Origin: Labilibacter sediminis
Lineage (GTDB): Bacteria > Bacteroidota > Bacteroidia > Bacteroidales > Marinilabiliaceae
Direction of reading: 5' to 3'
Assembly: GCF_005877885.1 (NCBI RefSeq)
Contig: NZ_VCHY01000001.1
Coordinates: forward strand, 62,001 to 126,000
DNA: 64,000 bases
Below the pieces are notes generated by a model. The model had not been told where the DNA came from, ran no database searches, and worked only from the letters and a program-made list of their open reading frames with translations. Shown here one piece after another: positions 31,318 to 40,386 of this stretch (position 1 is the stretch's first letter; every line of letters begins with the position of its first letter). Made by a program: the position numbers and the translations under genes.

Positions 31318-31452
31318 CCTGCCGGCTGGCAGGTTGTGTATTCAATGTTCATGACGAAGTTCTAATACTTAATTCCATCTTACTAATATTGTTTTGCCAA
31401 ACAGGCTTTCCTTTAGCCTGATCAAAAAGAAACCTGCCTTCCGTCAGGCAGG
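31318..31452. repeat. Pair of GC-rich REP-like hairpins
   Basis: CCTGCC-GGCT-GGCAGG at 31318-31333 and a 7-bp stem CCTGCCT...AGGCAGG at 31433-31452. CCTGCC/GGCAGG palindromes are a familiar intergenic repeat class in Bacteroidetes. They stand out from the AT-rich surroundings. Confidence 0.6.
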
Positions 31453-31663
31453 CAAAAGCTCAAGTTCAATTCATCCTTCAGCCCACCTCCTTGTTGAATC
31501 TATTGCCGTCACACATCCCTTATTCACCCGCATTCAACTGCGTCGCGCTATTACCGGCCCGGGCCAATTGAACCGGCCAACACACATTTTTATCGAGATA
31601 GAACTAAAATACTTGAAATAGTAACCTACTCGGTTTTACTTTTTCAAAAAGTCTTATGAATCA

Positions 31664-31844
31664 GGGTTAAACCCGGAATATGCATTAGCTAATCTATTGC
31701 ACATTGAAACTACTTTAAAACAAATCGTTTTACTCACTTGCTTCAACTCACCATAGCGGTGCTATGCCTCGTTTCAGTAAGTGTTGGTTTTATTGCATTT
31801 TCAATGTTCATAACGAAAATCTAATGCATAATCCGGGTTAAACC
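31664..31844. repeat. 181-bp imperfect palindrome, MITE-like
   Basis: Outer arms 31664-31688 and 31821-31844 are near-perfect reverse complements (shared core TATGCATTAG plus GGGTTAAACCCGGA-like ends). Inside, CATTGAAA pairs with TTTCAATG, AAAAC with GTTTT, and a 6-bp stem CATAGC/GCTATG (31752-31757 with 31761-31766) forms the tip. The whole is symmetric about 31755-31759. It has no coding capacity, fitting a small non-autonomous mobile element or a large hairpin RNA. Confidence 0.7.
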
Positions 31845-31863
31845 AAAGCCGTTGGTAGAAAAC

Positions 31864-31899
31864 AAAAAAGTCCTGAATGCACATTGCAACCAGGACTTT
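31864..31899 (-). terminator. Intrinsic terminator after HTCS-2
   Basis: Perfect 9-bp stem (31867-31875 with 31891-31899; AAAGTCCTG and complement), then U residues in the minus sense (A run 31864-31869), 22 nt past the HTCS-2 stop. Confidence 0.85.
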
Positions 31900-31920
31900 C
31901 TATTCAATAATAAATAGATA

Positions 31921-34900
31921 TTACTTATACTCTTTGGGCGACACCCCATACATAGCTTTAAAACTCTGTGTAAAATAAGAACGATGTGAAAAGCCGACCA
32001 TATACATTACTTCGCTCACATTAAGCTGACCTGCTTTCAATAACTGAGCTGCTCTTTTTAAACGAATAGTTCGAACAAACTCTGTAGCTGTTTGCCCGGT
32101 TAATGCTTTAATTTTTCGATATAGATTCGTATGACTCATTCCCATCTTTTCACTCAAATTCTTCACATTGAGCTCCGGATTATCCATATCCTTCTCTAGC
32201 AAACTCATAAGATCTGACAGGAATTTTTCATCCAGCGATGTCACTGTCACCTCTGAAGGTTCGAGGTTTGTTTGTTTTTGGTATACCCTTTTAAGACGTT
32301 CACGTTGTTGCCATAAGTTCTTAATACGTACCTGCAGATAGGACATACTGAAGGGTTTCTGAATGTAATCATCAGCACCTGTCTCAATCCCTTCGGTTTT
32401 ACTTTCCAATCCTCCTTTGGCAGTCAATAATATAAGCGGAATATGGCAGGTTCTGAGGTCGTTTTTTATTTTTTCACACAACTCAATACCATTCATTTGT
32501 GGCATCATCCAATCGGAGATGATGATATCCGGCACCTCTTCTAAGGCCAACTTATGACCCTGGACACCATTTTCAGCAGCAATCACTTTGTATCTCTCTT
32601 TTAAGCCGGACACAATATAGTCACGCATATCATTATCGTCTTCAACTACTAATACAACCATTTTTCCACTTTCCGGCTCTTTTATTTGTTTTGATATTTC
32701 CTCCCGGGCCGGCTGATCATTTTCTTCATCATCAGATGAAATATTATTCAGCTGCTCTTCAAACATCTCAAACTTATTTCTATCCAGCGGAATTGTAAAT
32801 GTGAAGCAGCTGCCATTATCCGGTTCACTTTCAACCTTTACAGCACCTCCATGCATACTTACATATTCTTTTACCAGTGACAAACCAATGCCTGTTCCTT
32901 GCTGATTACTATAGTTCGGTGATGCCTGTGTATTAAAGCGATCAAAAACATCTGTTTGCGCATGCTTACTGACGCCACAACCATCGTCAGTGACAGAAAT
33001 AATTACCTCGTTCTGCTTCCCGGCATGTTTTCTTGCATCCTTCACATCCACTCTGATATGGCCTCCATCAGGAGTAAACTTTAAAGCATTGGAAAGCAGG
33101 TTGACAAGTACCTTTTCCATTTTTTCCATATCAAACCACATCATCAACGATGACTCGTCAGTGTTATATTGCAATAACATATTTCGTCGTTCTGCTTCAT
33201 CTTTGAACTGACCTATTATTCGGTCGCAGAACCGAATAATATCATACTCCTGAATCGATAACTTTTCGCCACCTTTTTCAATTTTTCGAATATCAAGAAT
33301 TTGATTGACCAGTTTTTTTAAGCGATCTGTATTTCGTTTTACCAGCAACAATGAAGATTTTATTGGTTCGTCAGGATCTGAAGCTAACAGATCATCCACC
33401 GGACTACTAATGAGTGTCAGCGGGGTTTTTAACTCATGAGAAACATTGGTAAAGAAACGTGTTTTTATCTCTATCAGCTCTTCACTTTTTTGACGCTGTA
33501 AAGTTTGAAATCGAATATCATTGGTAGCTTTTTCTCTGGCTATCAGCAATTTTCTCGACAAAATAAACAATCCAACAAACACAACAACATAGAAAATAAT
33601 TGCCCATATTGACAAATACAAAGGCGGTTTGATAAGGATAGTTATTTCGCGCCATTCATTATTAAACAAACCATACTTATTTGACGCTTTTACTCTCAGG
33701 GTATATCTACCGGGTCTTACCTGTGTATATGATACATATGCCTGGCCCGGCAGTGTTGTTTGCCATTCTTTTTCATAACCTTCAAGCATATACTTATAGC
33801 TACAATCATTAACATGGCTATATTGCAATGAAGAGAAGTCAATCCGAAAAGTATTCTCACCATATTTCAATTCAATATTATCCGTTTCATTGATACGTTG
33901 ATTGATAACATATCTATCATCTCGTTTTTTATATGGTTTAATATCTTCACTTAATATTGAGAAATTAGTCCAATGAACATTTGGGATCTGTCTGTCAATC
34001 TTAATATCATTCATTTTAATTGTTACAAATCCTTCCTTCCCAAATAAGACAAATTTGTCGTCATCAAGTAATTCTACATTTAAAATCGAATTTAACCCCA
34101 AGTCAGCATTAGGAACACGGAACAATTCTTTATTTGATAAATCGTAATAATAAAAAGCATTATTGGCAGCTAAATAGACTACTGAATCTTTTACAACAAC
34201 AGATTGAATATTAAATTGAATATCATTTATTTTTTTAAATTGAGGCTCCTCAGCATTGGTATAAAACAAACCAAAATAAGTGGCTATCCAAAGGGTATTG
34301 TTTTCATCAATAAACACATCTGCTATGTTTTGATTATTGACATCAGGGATGACTTTAAATCGTTCCACAGCTCCCCTTAACTCATTAATTTTACACAGGC
34401 CTTTATTGGTTGCCACCCATATGTTATCATCCTTATCAGCGATTACATCAGCGATTCTGTCCGAGTTAATGGAATTGGTGTTATCGGATTGGTAGCGAAA
34501 ATTAAAGAATTTAAGTTTTCCATTATTATCTATGACCACTTTGTGCAGACCTTTATCATAAGAACCTACCCATATGCCCGTCTTACTTTTAGCAAGCACA
34601 TGAATATAGTTTGTTTTTAAGGCATTATTGTCGGATGCGTCAGCAACATAACTATTAAAGTTACCAGTTGCAGTATCGTAAGTATTTAATCCCCCCGGAG
34701 TAGTGATCCAAATAATTCCATCTTCATCACAAAGAACATCACTCACTTTATTGTGGAGTAAAACAGGCGGAAGATAATAGTTAAATACATTATTCTTTTT
34801 ATTGTATTGAACCAAGCCTTCTCTGGTTGATAACCAGACATCACCATTGGAATTACCGGATAATCCCGTTATATTTAGTTCACTTTCCAAAACTCTACCT

Positions 34901-35961
34901 GAATTATAGAACTTATTCAGCAAGACCGAACTACTTCGCAGGTACATTTTATCAATCCCATTATCTGTTGCTAACCAAAGGTTTTTTTGACGATCAACAT
35001 ATACCTGATGAATCACATTATTAGCTATCGAAAAGGTATTTTTGTAATTATGGAAGTAATTATAGAATTGCTTTTCATCCTGATTGAATAAATTCAGTCC
35101 CAAATCTGTACCCATCCATACATTTGCTCCATCTGCACTGATTGTTTTAACTACATCATTACTTAAGGAGTTATTATTACTCATATGCCTGTACTGTGAA
35201 TATTCTCCATTTACCGTATTGAATAAACAGAGTCCGGTTTCTGTTCCTACCATCAATACACTATCATTATGAGATCGGCTCGGATGAATACTTAGAATCA
35301 GGTTATTTTTTTTAGTAGTTACCCCTCTTTGCAGCCGGTATCTTTTAATTCTTTTGTTATCACGATCCAGGCAGTTTAAACCATCAAAAGTACCTATCCA
35401 CATACGTCCTTGTTGATCTTCATAAAAACATCGAACCATATTATGACTCAAACCGCTTCCCATTTCGGGTTGATGAAGATAACGCTCCTGAAACTCGCCG
35501 GCCTGATTATAAATAAACAAGCCTTCAGCTGTACCAACAAATATTTCATTATTGGAACTCACAAATAGAGAACGGCATTGCACACCACTTAAATAGTCAT
35601 CTTCAATACGTATAGAAGTTTCAGTGCTTTTATCATAGATAAAAACACCTGATTCAGTCCCAATCCATATTTGCTTTTGACTATCTTCAGCTAAGGCATT
35701 AATAGAGCCAAACGTTCCTTGGCTGTTTCCTGAAATCAGGTCAACTCTCCTTAATTGGTAGCCATCATAGACAGCTAAAGTATTGGAAGTGCCAAACCAC
35801 ATAAATCCCTCGTCATCCTCAAGTATACATTTTATCGTTGAATGTATCCCGGGAGGTAAATCAAGATGTTCGAAACGTACATTTTCATTGGCTTTGGCAA
35901 TAAAGCTGAAGAAGAATAACCATAGATAGACTATATATTGTCGAATATGCTGATTTCTCAT
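31921..35961 (-). CDS. Hybrid two-component system sensor/regulator (HTCS-2)
   Basis: 1346 residues with the same plan as the gene at 3817-7923: signal peptide (ending FIAKA), propeller repeats (DDEGFMWFGTSNTLAVYDGY; EDSQKQIWIGTESGVFIYD; DEDGIIWITTPGGLNTYD), Y_Y_Y domain (QVRPGRYTLRVKASNKYG), a membrane helix near 785-805, HisKA with NVSHELKTPLTLI (His842), HATPase (GTGIGLSLVKEYV), receiver with ISDWMMPQMNG (Asp1150) and an AraC HTH ending GVSPKEYK. The sensor halves of the two HTCS differ in sequence, so they should detect different oligosaccharides. It lies between the GH2 pair and the sulfatase cluster and probably regulates one or both. It is flanked by hairpins on each side, so likely its own transcript. 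Confidence 0.97.
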   Translation of the reverse strand: MRNQHIRQYIVYLWLFFFSFIAKANENVRFEHLDLPPGIHSTIKCILEDDEGFMWFGTSNTLAVYDGYQLRRVDLISGNSQGTFGSINALAEDSQKQIWIGTESGVFIYDKSTETSIRIEDDYLSGVQCRSLFVSSNNEIFVGTAEGLFIYNQAGEFQERYLHQPEMGSGLSHNMVRCFYEDQQGRMWIGTFDGLNCLDRDNKRIKRYRLQRGVTTKKNNLILSIHPSRSHNDSVLMVGTETGLCLFNTVNGEYSQYRHMSNNNSLSNDVVKTISADGANVWMGTDLGLNLFNQDEKQFYNYFHNYKNTFSIANNVIHQVYVDRQKNLWLATDNGIDKMYLRSSSVLLNKFYNSGRVLESELNITGLSGNSNGDVWLSTREGLVQYNKKNNVFNYYLPPVLLHNKVSDVLCDEDGIIWITTPGGLNTYDTATGNFNSYVADASDNNALKTNYIHVLAKSKTGIWVGSYDKGLHKVVIDNNGKLKFFNFRYQSDNTNSINSDRIADVIADKDDNIWVATNKGLCKINELRGAVERFKVIPDVNNQNIADVFIDENNTLWIATYFGLFYTNAEEPQFKKINDIQFNIQSVVVKDSVVYLAANNAFYYYDLSNKELFRVPNADLGLNSILNVELLDDDKFVLFGKEGFVTIKMNDIKIDRQIPNVHWTNFSILSEDIKPYKKRDDRYVINQRINETDNIELKYGENTFRIDFSSLQYSHVNDCSYKYMLEGYEKEWQTTLPGQAYVSYTQVRPGRYTLRVKASNKYGLFNNEWREITILIKPPLYLSIWAIIFYVVVFVGLFILSRKLLIAREKATNDIRFQTLQRQKSEELIEIKTRFFTNVSHELKTPLTLISSPVDDLLASDPDEPIKSSLLLVKRNTDRLKKLVNQILDIRKIEKGGEKLSIQEYDIIRFCDRIIGQFKDEAERRNMLLQYNTDESSLMMWFDMEKMEKVLVNLLSNALKFTPDGGHIRVDVKDARKHAGKQNEVIISVTDDGCGVSKHAQTDVFDRFNTQASPNYSNQQGTGIGLSLVKEYVSMHGGAVKVESEPDNGSCFTFTIPLDRNKFEMFEEQLNNISSDDEENDQPAREEISKQIKEPESGKMVVLVVEDDNDMRDYIVSGLKERYKVIAAENGVQGHKLALEEVPDIIISDWMMPQMNGIELCEKIKNDLRTCHIPLILLTAKGGLESKTEGIETGADDYIQKPFSMSYLQVRIKNLWQQRERLKRVYQKQTNLEPSEVTVTSLDEKFLSDLMSLLEKDMDNPELNVKNLSEKMGMSHTNLYRKIKALTGQTATEFVRTIRLKRAAQLLKAGQLNVSEVMYMVGFSHRSYFTQSFKAMYGVSPKEYK

Positions 35962-36023
35962 AACTCAAAAATATCATTTTTCCTGAAGAGCTAAAAGGGT
36001 TTAATAAATATTGATTACCAAAC

Positions 36024-36056
36024 ATGGCATGTTGTTTTTTCAAACAACAATGCCAT
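36024..36056 (-). promoter_or_regulatory. Hairpin upstream of HTCS-2
   Basis: A 14-bp stem with one bulged base (ATGGCAT plus GTTGTTT paired with AAACAAC, A bulge, ATGCCAT) and loop TTTC lies 63 nt before the HTCS-2 start. Could be a terminator of readthrough from the sulfatases or part of the HTCS-2 leader. Confidence 0.5.
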
Positions 36057-36096
36057 GACAGATAAAAAAAACACCACACTCTTCTGTTATAAACAA

Positions 36097-36133
36097 ATAA
36101 ACCACTAAAAACTAAAGGTCAATAGTGGTTTAT
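36097..36133 (-). terminator. Terminator-like hairpin after the sulfatase cluster
   Basis: Perfect 11-bp stem (36097-36107 with 36123-36133; ATAAACCACTA and complement), 15-nt loop, 77 nt past the sulfatase stop at 36210. Weak U content after the stem. Confidence 0.6.
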
Positions 36134-36209
36134 AATAAGCAGTTACTAAGATATACCACCTATCTATATCTGAATATCACAAATTCGACAACAAATAGCG
36201 TAAAATGAA

Positions 36210-37598
36210 TTAATCGTGCCACCAATTATCGCCACCAAGCGTTGGAAAAACACGATCTTTAAGTTCTTTATTCCATTTCTCCCATTCTTTCATCAAATCC
36301 TGATAATACTTTGCGTCTTTAGCCTTCAGGTTAGTTTCTTCGCCAAGGTCTGAGGATAAATTGTATAACTGTGGCCTGGTTTTATCCTGATTTCCATTGG
36401 CTACCAACTTAATATTATGCTGTAGAATAGCCATGGCATTCTGCTCCCATTTACGCCAAAATAAGAAATCATGAGGTTCGCCATCATTTTGTCCGGTTAA
36501 ATACGGAATCAAATCCACGCCATCTAATGGGCGGTGAGTATTTATTTCGATATTGTTCTGCGATACAACGGTTGCCATTATATCCAAAGAGGAAATGGCC
36601 TTTTCATATGTCTGTCCGGATGGAATTACGGATGGCCAACGCATAGCAAACGGCACCCTGATTCCTCCTTCGAACAAATCTCCCTTTAAACCACGCAAGG
36701 GGCCATTATCCGAGGCATTATTATGTGCACCACCATTATCAGACAAGAATACAACAATTGTATTCTCATCTACACCTCCCTGCTGTAAAGCTTCCAATAT
36801 ACGTCCAACACCATCGTCAACAGCACTTACCATAGCTGCATATGTTCTTCGTCTTTTATCTTCGATATTTGAAAAACGGGATAAGTATTTTTCGGTGGCC
36901 TGTAATGGTGTATGCGGCGCATTATAGGCCAGATAGAGCATAAAGTGCTCTTTATTTTCAACTTTCCGTTCAATAAAACCAATCGCAGCATTTGTCAACT
37001 CATCCGTCAGGTATTCATCCGTTTCAACCTTTGTTCTGTTCTCAATGATTTTAGTGCGGTACCATTCCCATTTTTTGGTCACCTCAGAAAGGTCATTAAG
37101 CTTCAACTCATTCGGAAAGTAATTATGTCCACCCGATAAAAAACCATAGAAATAATCAAAGCCTCTTTCAAGGGGGTGAAAATTAGGATGTGTTCCCATA
37201 TGCCATTTACCTACGATGCCACTTTTATAATCGGCTTTTCGCAACACCTGTGCCATGGTTTCCTCTTCTACAGGAAGACCTGATATCGGGTTATTCGGAT
37301 CTATACTCGGATTGGTTGTAAAACCAAATCGATCCTGATAGCGCCCGGTTAAAAAGCCGGCGCGGCTTGGACCACAAACCGGAAAGGTAACATACCCCTG
37401 CGTAAAACGAACACCCTGCTCTGCAATTTTATCAATATTTGGGGTTGGAATATCCTGACATCCATTAAAACCAACATCAGCATAGCCCATATCATCGGTC
37501 ATGATTACAATCAGGTTGGGTTGTTTGTTCTTATTATTTGCCTTAACACCTGTTAAGGTTATTAAAGACAGAAATAGTAAAAAGAGTGTATTCTTCAT
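36210..37598 (-). CDS. Secreted S1-family sulfatase (CGPSR type)
   Basis: 462 residues, compact single-domain enzyme. Signal peptide to about residue 20; metal site MTDDMGYADVGF; formylglycine motif CGPSR (Cys75) with AGFLTGRYQDRFGF; GIVGKWHMG; FLSDNGGAHNNASDNGPLRG with the metal-binding DNG; RGLKGDLFEGGIRVPFAMRW; C-terminus without sorting domain. It hydrolyses sulfate esters, probably in the periplasm because it lacks the T9SS tail of its neighbours. It closely resembles the sulfatase domain of the gene at 40387-42576 (same CGPSR and RYQ-RFGF), suggesting duplication. It is last in a four-gene run 45933-36210, five nt after the preceding stop. Subfamily would be near S1_16/S1_19, the latter known from carrageenan loci; this is a guess from motif style. 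Confidence 0.94.
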   Translation of the reverse strand: MKNTLFLLFLSLITLTGVKANNKNKQPNLIVIMTDDMGYADVGFNGCQDIPTPNIDKIAEQGVRFTQGYVTFPVCGPSRAGFLTGRYQDRFGFTTNPSIDPNNPISGLPVEEETMAQVLRKADYKSGIVGKWHMGTHPNFHPLERGFDYFYGFLSGGHNYFPNELKLNDLSEVTKKWEWYRTKIIENRTKVETDEYLTDELTNAAIGFIERKVENKEHFMLYLAYNAPHTPLQATEKYLSRFSNIEDKRRRTYAAMVSAVDDGVGRILEALQQGGVDENTIVVFLSDNGGAHNNASDNGPLRGLKGDLFEGGIRVPFAMRWPSVIPSGQTYEKAISSLDIMATVVSQNNIEINTHRPLDGVDLIPYLTGQNDGEPHDFLFWRKWEQNAMAILQHNIKLVANGNQDKTRPQLYNLSSDLGEETNLKAKDAKYYQDLMKEWEKWNKELKDRVFPTLGGDNWWHD

Positions 37599-37603
37599 TG
37601 TTC

Positions 37604-40318
37604 CTATTTTAAAATTATCTTTTCAATATTACGATTATCAATTACTAAATAATAGATGCCCCTGGGCTGCCCTGATAGATTTAAAAAACCACCAGATGCA
37701 ACTTTCACTATTCTCCCTAAGGTATCATACACAGAGTAGCCAGGCTCTATTCCATCGCCATCTATATAAAATACACCATTGGATGGATTGGGATAAACTC
37801 TGAAATAAGATGACTCAACATCTACTAAGTCAGTAGCCTTTCCAATGGTTATTTGTTTTGTCACGAACACCTCTTCTTTACCATATAATTGAGCTCTAAC
37901 GGTAATTTCACCCTTTGCTTTGGGAAGCAGAAAACCAGTCGTTTGATTGATGATGGCTTTACTATCATCATCTACACTCCATAAAACCGGAACATTAATG
38001 TTCGGATTCAAACTTGCTGCAAATTGATATGGTTTATCCACAATTATTGTCTCTGAAACTTCATGAATGGTGAGTATTGGGTTTATGGCAGCATCCCATA
38101 TATAAACCTCAGTGGTACAATTCACCGAAGGATAATTATCCATTGTAGCTACCAACAGAACACTACCTTCGGATAATGCCGTTAGTTTTCCACTGGCATC
38201 AACACCCGCCGAACCGGTTCCGTTAATTATCGACCATGAAAAAGGTTCTATTAAAGTAACTACCACTGCCTCAAACTGATAATCATTACCGGCCATTAAC
38301 TCATTTTCATTAAATCCATTGCTCGTAATTTTCAGTTCAGCGGCATAAATTCTAAAACTATCCACATCAAGTGGTTTATTCTGAGCTGAAGAAATAAATA
38401 AATTCATGGATTCACCTTTAGCCCACGAATCAACATTTGGCTTCAGAGGTACTGAAAAGGTCTTCCAGTCTGTGCAAATATGTCCCGAGATGGTATTCGG
38501 GCTCACGGCCTCCCACGAACCGGCCGTTACCTTCGTTTCGGCACGGGTACTTGCTTCAAAGAAATACAGTTTTCCAGGTGTCAGATTCTTGATACTCCTG
38601 CGCATACTTATAACGCTGCCATCAACAGAAACATTACGGGCAAATTGATTATTATCTTCCTGAACCAATGTTGTAGTTGTTGCCTCACCATTTTTTTGCT
38701 TATAGCCCTCACTTAGCAAGTCATCACCTAGGTTGTACCCTTCAAAATCGTCGTTGAACAAATAGTTGATAGTTGTGGTCTTTTCAAAACTCACCTCCGG
38801 CACCAACGCTTTTAATTCTTCGCGTAAATTTTGAGCCACAGCTGAATAGTTGGCATCGAAAATCAGATTGGTCCACTCGTTTTTATCCATAGAAAGGTCG
38901 TATAATTCTTCATCTCCTGACGGGTAAAGTATATAGCGGTAATTTTCAGAACGCACAGCATAGTTTTGTTTACCAATCTCTGATGAAGAAGAATTAATTA
39001 CTGATTCGAGGGCCACATTCGGACCTGACCAACTGGTTGTTTGTGGATTCTCTAAAAAAGCTCTAAGGCTATGACCATCAAGCTCCCTGGTTTGAGCGTT
39101 CTTTTTTGTATCTCCGATCCAACCGCATAAATCTTTAAAGGTGGGATAAATATCAATCAGTCCAACCGGATGCTTAACCTCTGCACCAGAAGAAGAATCA
39201 AACCCGGGTGCTTTAATGAAAAAAGGAATATGCGTGCTTTCTTCCCACAAAGTATTTTTCGCCAGTCGATACTTTTCACCCATATGAAAACCATTATCTC
39301 CACATAAAATAATAGTCGTATTGTTGGCAAAAGAACTGTTCTTAATTTTGTTATTAATCACCCCAACCAGGCTGTCGGCAAAAGTAATACAGGCCAGTTT
39401 ACTTTGTACATATCGTTTTAACCCTTCCTCAGCCGAAGTATAGGATACCAACAATGAGTCGTAGTCATTGAAACCGGATGCACTGAAATGTTCTCCATAG
39501 GTATCTTCCAAATCATTTTTTAATATCTCGGGTATCATCACCTTATCCAAGGGGTACATATCGAAGAATCGTTGCGGCACCACATGAGGAGTATGTGGCT
39601 TCATGCCTCCATAGGCAATAAAAAATGGCGTATCGTTACCTTGCGCTTTTAAGGTTTCATGCTGATCTATCCATTGCATCACAAAATCAGCACTTATCTC
39701 GTCGCACATTTTATCACGATTATCTTCAGATACATAATTAAATGCTGAGTTTACACTCGTAGTATTACGCCAGCCCCCGGGAGGCACATCTGAAAGTGGG
39801 GCAAACGATCCGTTTAACAAACCAATATTTCTGAAAGGCTCGGGTACCGAAGGATGGCCAATCGCATTGATACCATCCCATGCATATGGCCCTTGATCTT
39901 GTTTTTTACCTAAGGTAGAGGAAGGATCATCACCACTTCTGTGAAATATTTTGCCCGTACTGTAGGTTGCATAGCCATTTTCTGCAGCATATTCCATGAT
40001 AAACTTCGAATTGCTTAATACAACATTATCGCTAATATGACCAAAACCAAAATTGCCGGTAGTTGAAGGGTATAAGCCGGATAATAAGCTGGCTCTTGAC
40101 GGCGCACAAATTGGGGCATTGGCATGTGCATTAGAGAAATACACACCTTCTTTGGCTAATTGATCCATATTGGGTGTGATAGCCTGTGCATGCCCACCCA
40201 TTACACCAATGTAGTCGTTCATATCATCCAAAATAATAAGCACTGCATTTGTTTTATCCTGCCCTTTTAATGAGATTGACATTAACAGTGCCAGTAGTAC
40301 CGAAAAATGCTTGATCAT
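37604..40318 (-). CDS. T9SS-secreted S1-family sulfatase (CAPSR, iduronate-2-sulfatase-like) with Ig-like domains
   Basis: 904 residues from the start at 40318, which begins the signal peptide MIKHFSVLLALLMSISLKGQ; the in-frame ATG at 40342 adds eight residues before it. The sulfatase domain (about 22-480) has LIILDDMNDYIGVMGG, formylglycine motif CAPSR (Cys71) with ASLLSGLYPSTTGN, and CGDNGFHMGEKYRLAKNTLW. This pattern is the iduronate-2-sulfatase-like S1_7 type, a subfamily that includes an iota-carrageenan sulfatase. Then a beta-sandwich (about 500-650), two Ig-like (Big_2-type) segments (AVDASGKLTALSEGSV-like GVDASGKLTALSEGSVLLVA), and a T9SS domain FRVYPNPSNGVFYIDG ending IEKIILK. It should work at the cell surface or outside. 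Confidence 0.93.
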   Translation of the reverse strand: MIKHFSVLLALLMSISLKGQDKTNAVLIILDDMNDYIGVMGGHAQAITPNMDQLAKEGVYFSNAHANAPICAPSRASLLSGLYPSTTGNFGFGHISDNVVLSNSKFIMEYAAENGYATYSTGKIFHRSGDDPSSTLGKKQDQGPYAWDGINAIGHPSVPEPFRNIGLLNGSFAPLSDVPPGGWRNTTSVNSAFNYVSEDNRDKMCDEISADFVMQWIDQHETLKAQGNDTPFFIAYGGMKPHTPHVVPQRFFDMYPLDKVMIPEILKNDLEDTYGEHFSASGFNDYDSLLVSYTSAEEGLKRYVQSKLACITFADSLVGVINNKIKNSSFANNTTIILCGDNGFHMGEKYRLAKNTLWEESTHIPFFIKAPGFDSSSGAEVKHPVGLIDIYPTFKDLCGWIGDTKKNAQTRELDGHSLRAFLENPQTTSWSGPNVALESVINSSSSEIGKQNYAVRSENYRYILYPSGDEELYDLSMDKNEWTNLIFDANYSAVAQNLREELKALVPEVSFEKTTTINYLFNDDFEGYNLGDDLLSEGYKQKNGEATTTTLVQEDNNQFARNVSVDGSVISMRRSIKNLTPGKLYFFEASTRAETKVTAGSWEAVSPNTISGHICTDWKTFSVPLKPNVDSWAKGESMNLFISSAQNKPLDVDSFRIYAAELKITSNGFNENELMAGNDYQFEAVVVTLIEPFSWSIINGTGSAGVDASGKLTALSEGSVLLVATMDNYPSVNCTTEVYIWDAAINPILTIHEVSETIIVDKPYQFAASLNPNINVPVLWSVDDDSKAIINQTTGFLLPKAKGEITVRAQLYGKEEVFVTKQITIGKATDLVDVESSYFRVYPNPSNGVFYIDGDGIEPGYSVYDTLGRIVKVASGGFLNLSGQPRGIYYLVIDNRNIEKIILK

Positions 40319-40386
40319 GCTTATATTTCTAAATCGTGTCATAATAAATATGATAATTTGTTTTTTGAGAAAGGTGCTTACACCCC

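Larger units (their letters stand above)
30807..31920. other. Non-coding stretch with several repeats, between GH2 pair and HTCS-2
   Basis: About 1.1 kb without a credible gene. Near the GH2 start a 15-bp palindrome GTTGCAAATTGCAAC (30896-30910) could be an operator. Two GC-rich hairpins share CCTGCC...GGCAGG (31318-31333 and 31433-31452). The sequence TTCAATGTTCAT followed by ACGAA and TCTAAT occurs at about 31341-31370 and again at 31800-31825, the latter within the 181-bp palindrome listed separately. Confidence 0.6.

Noticed and set aside
31394-31621. 75-codon plus-strand frame between GH2 and HTCS-2
   Set aside because: It spans a REP-like hairpin and shows no protein-like pattern.
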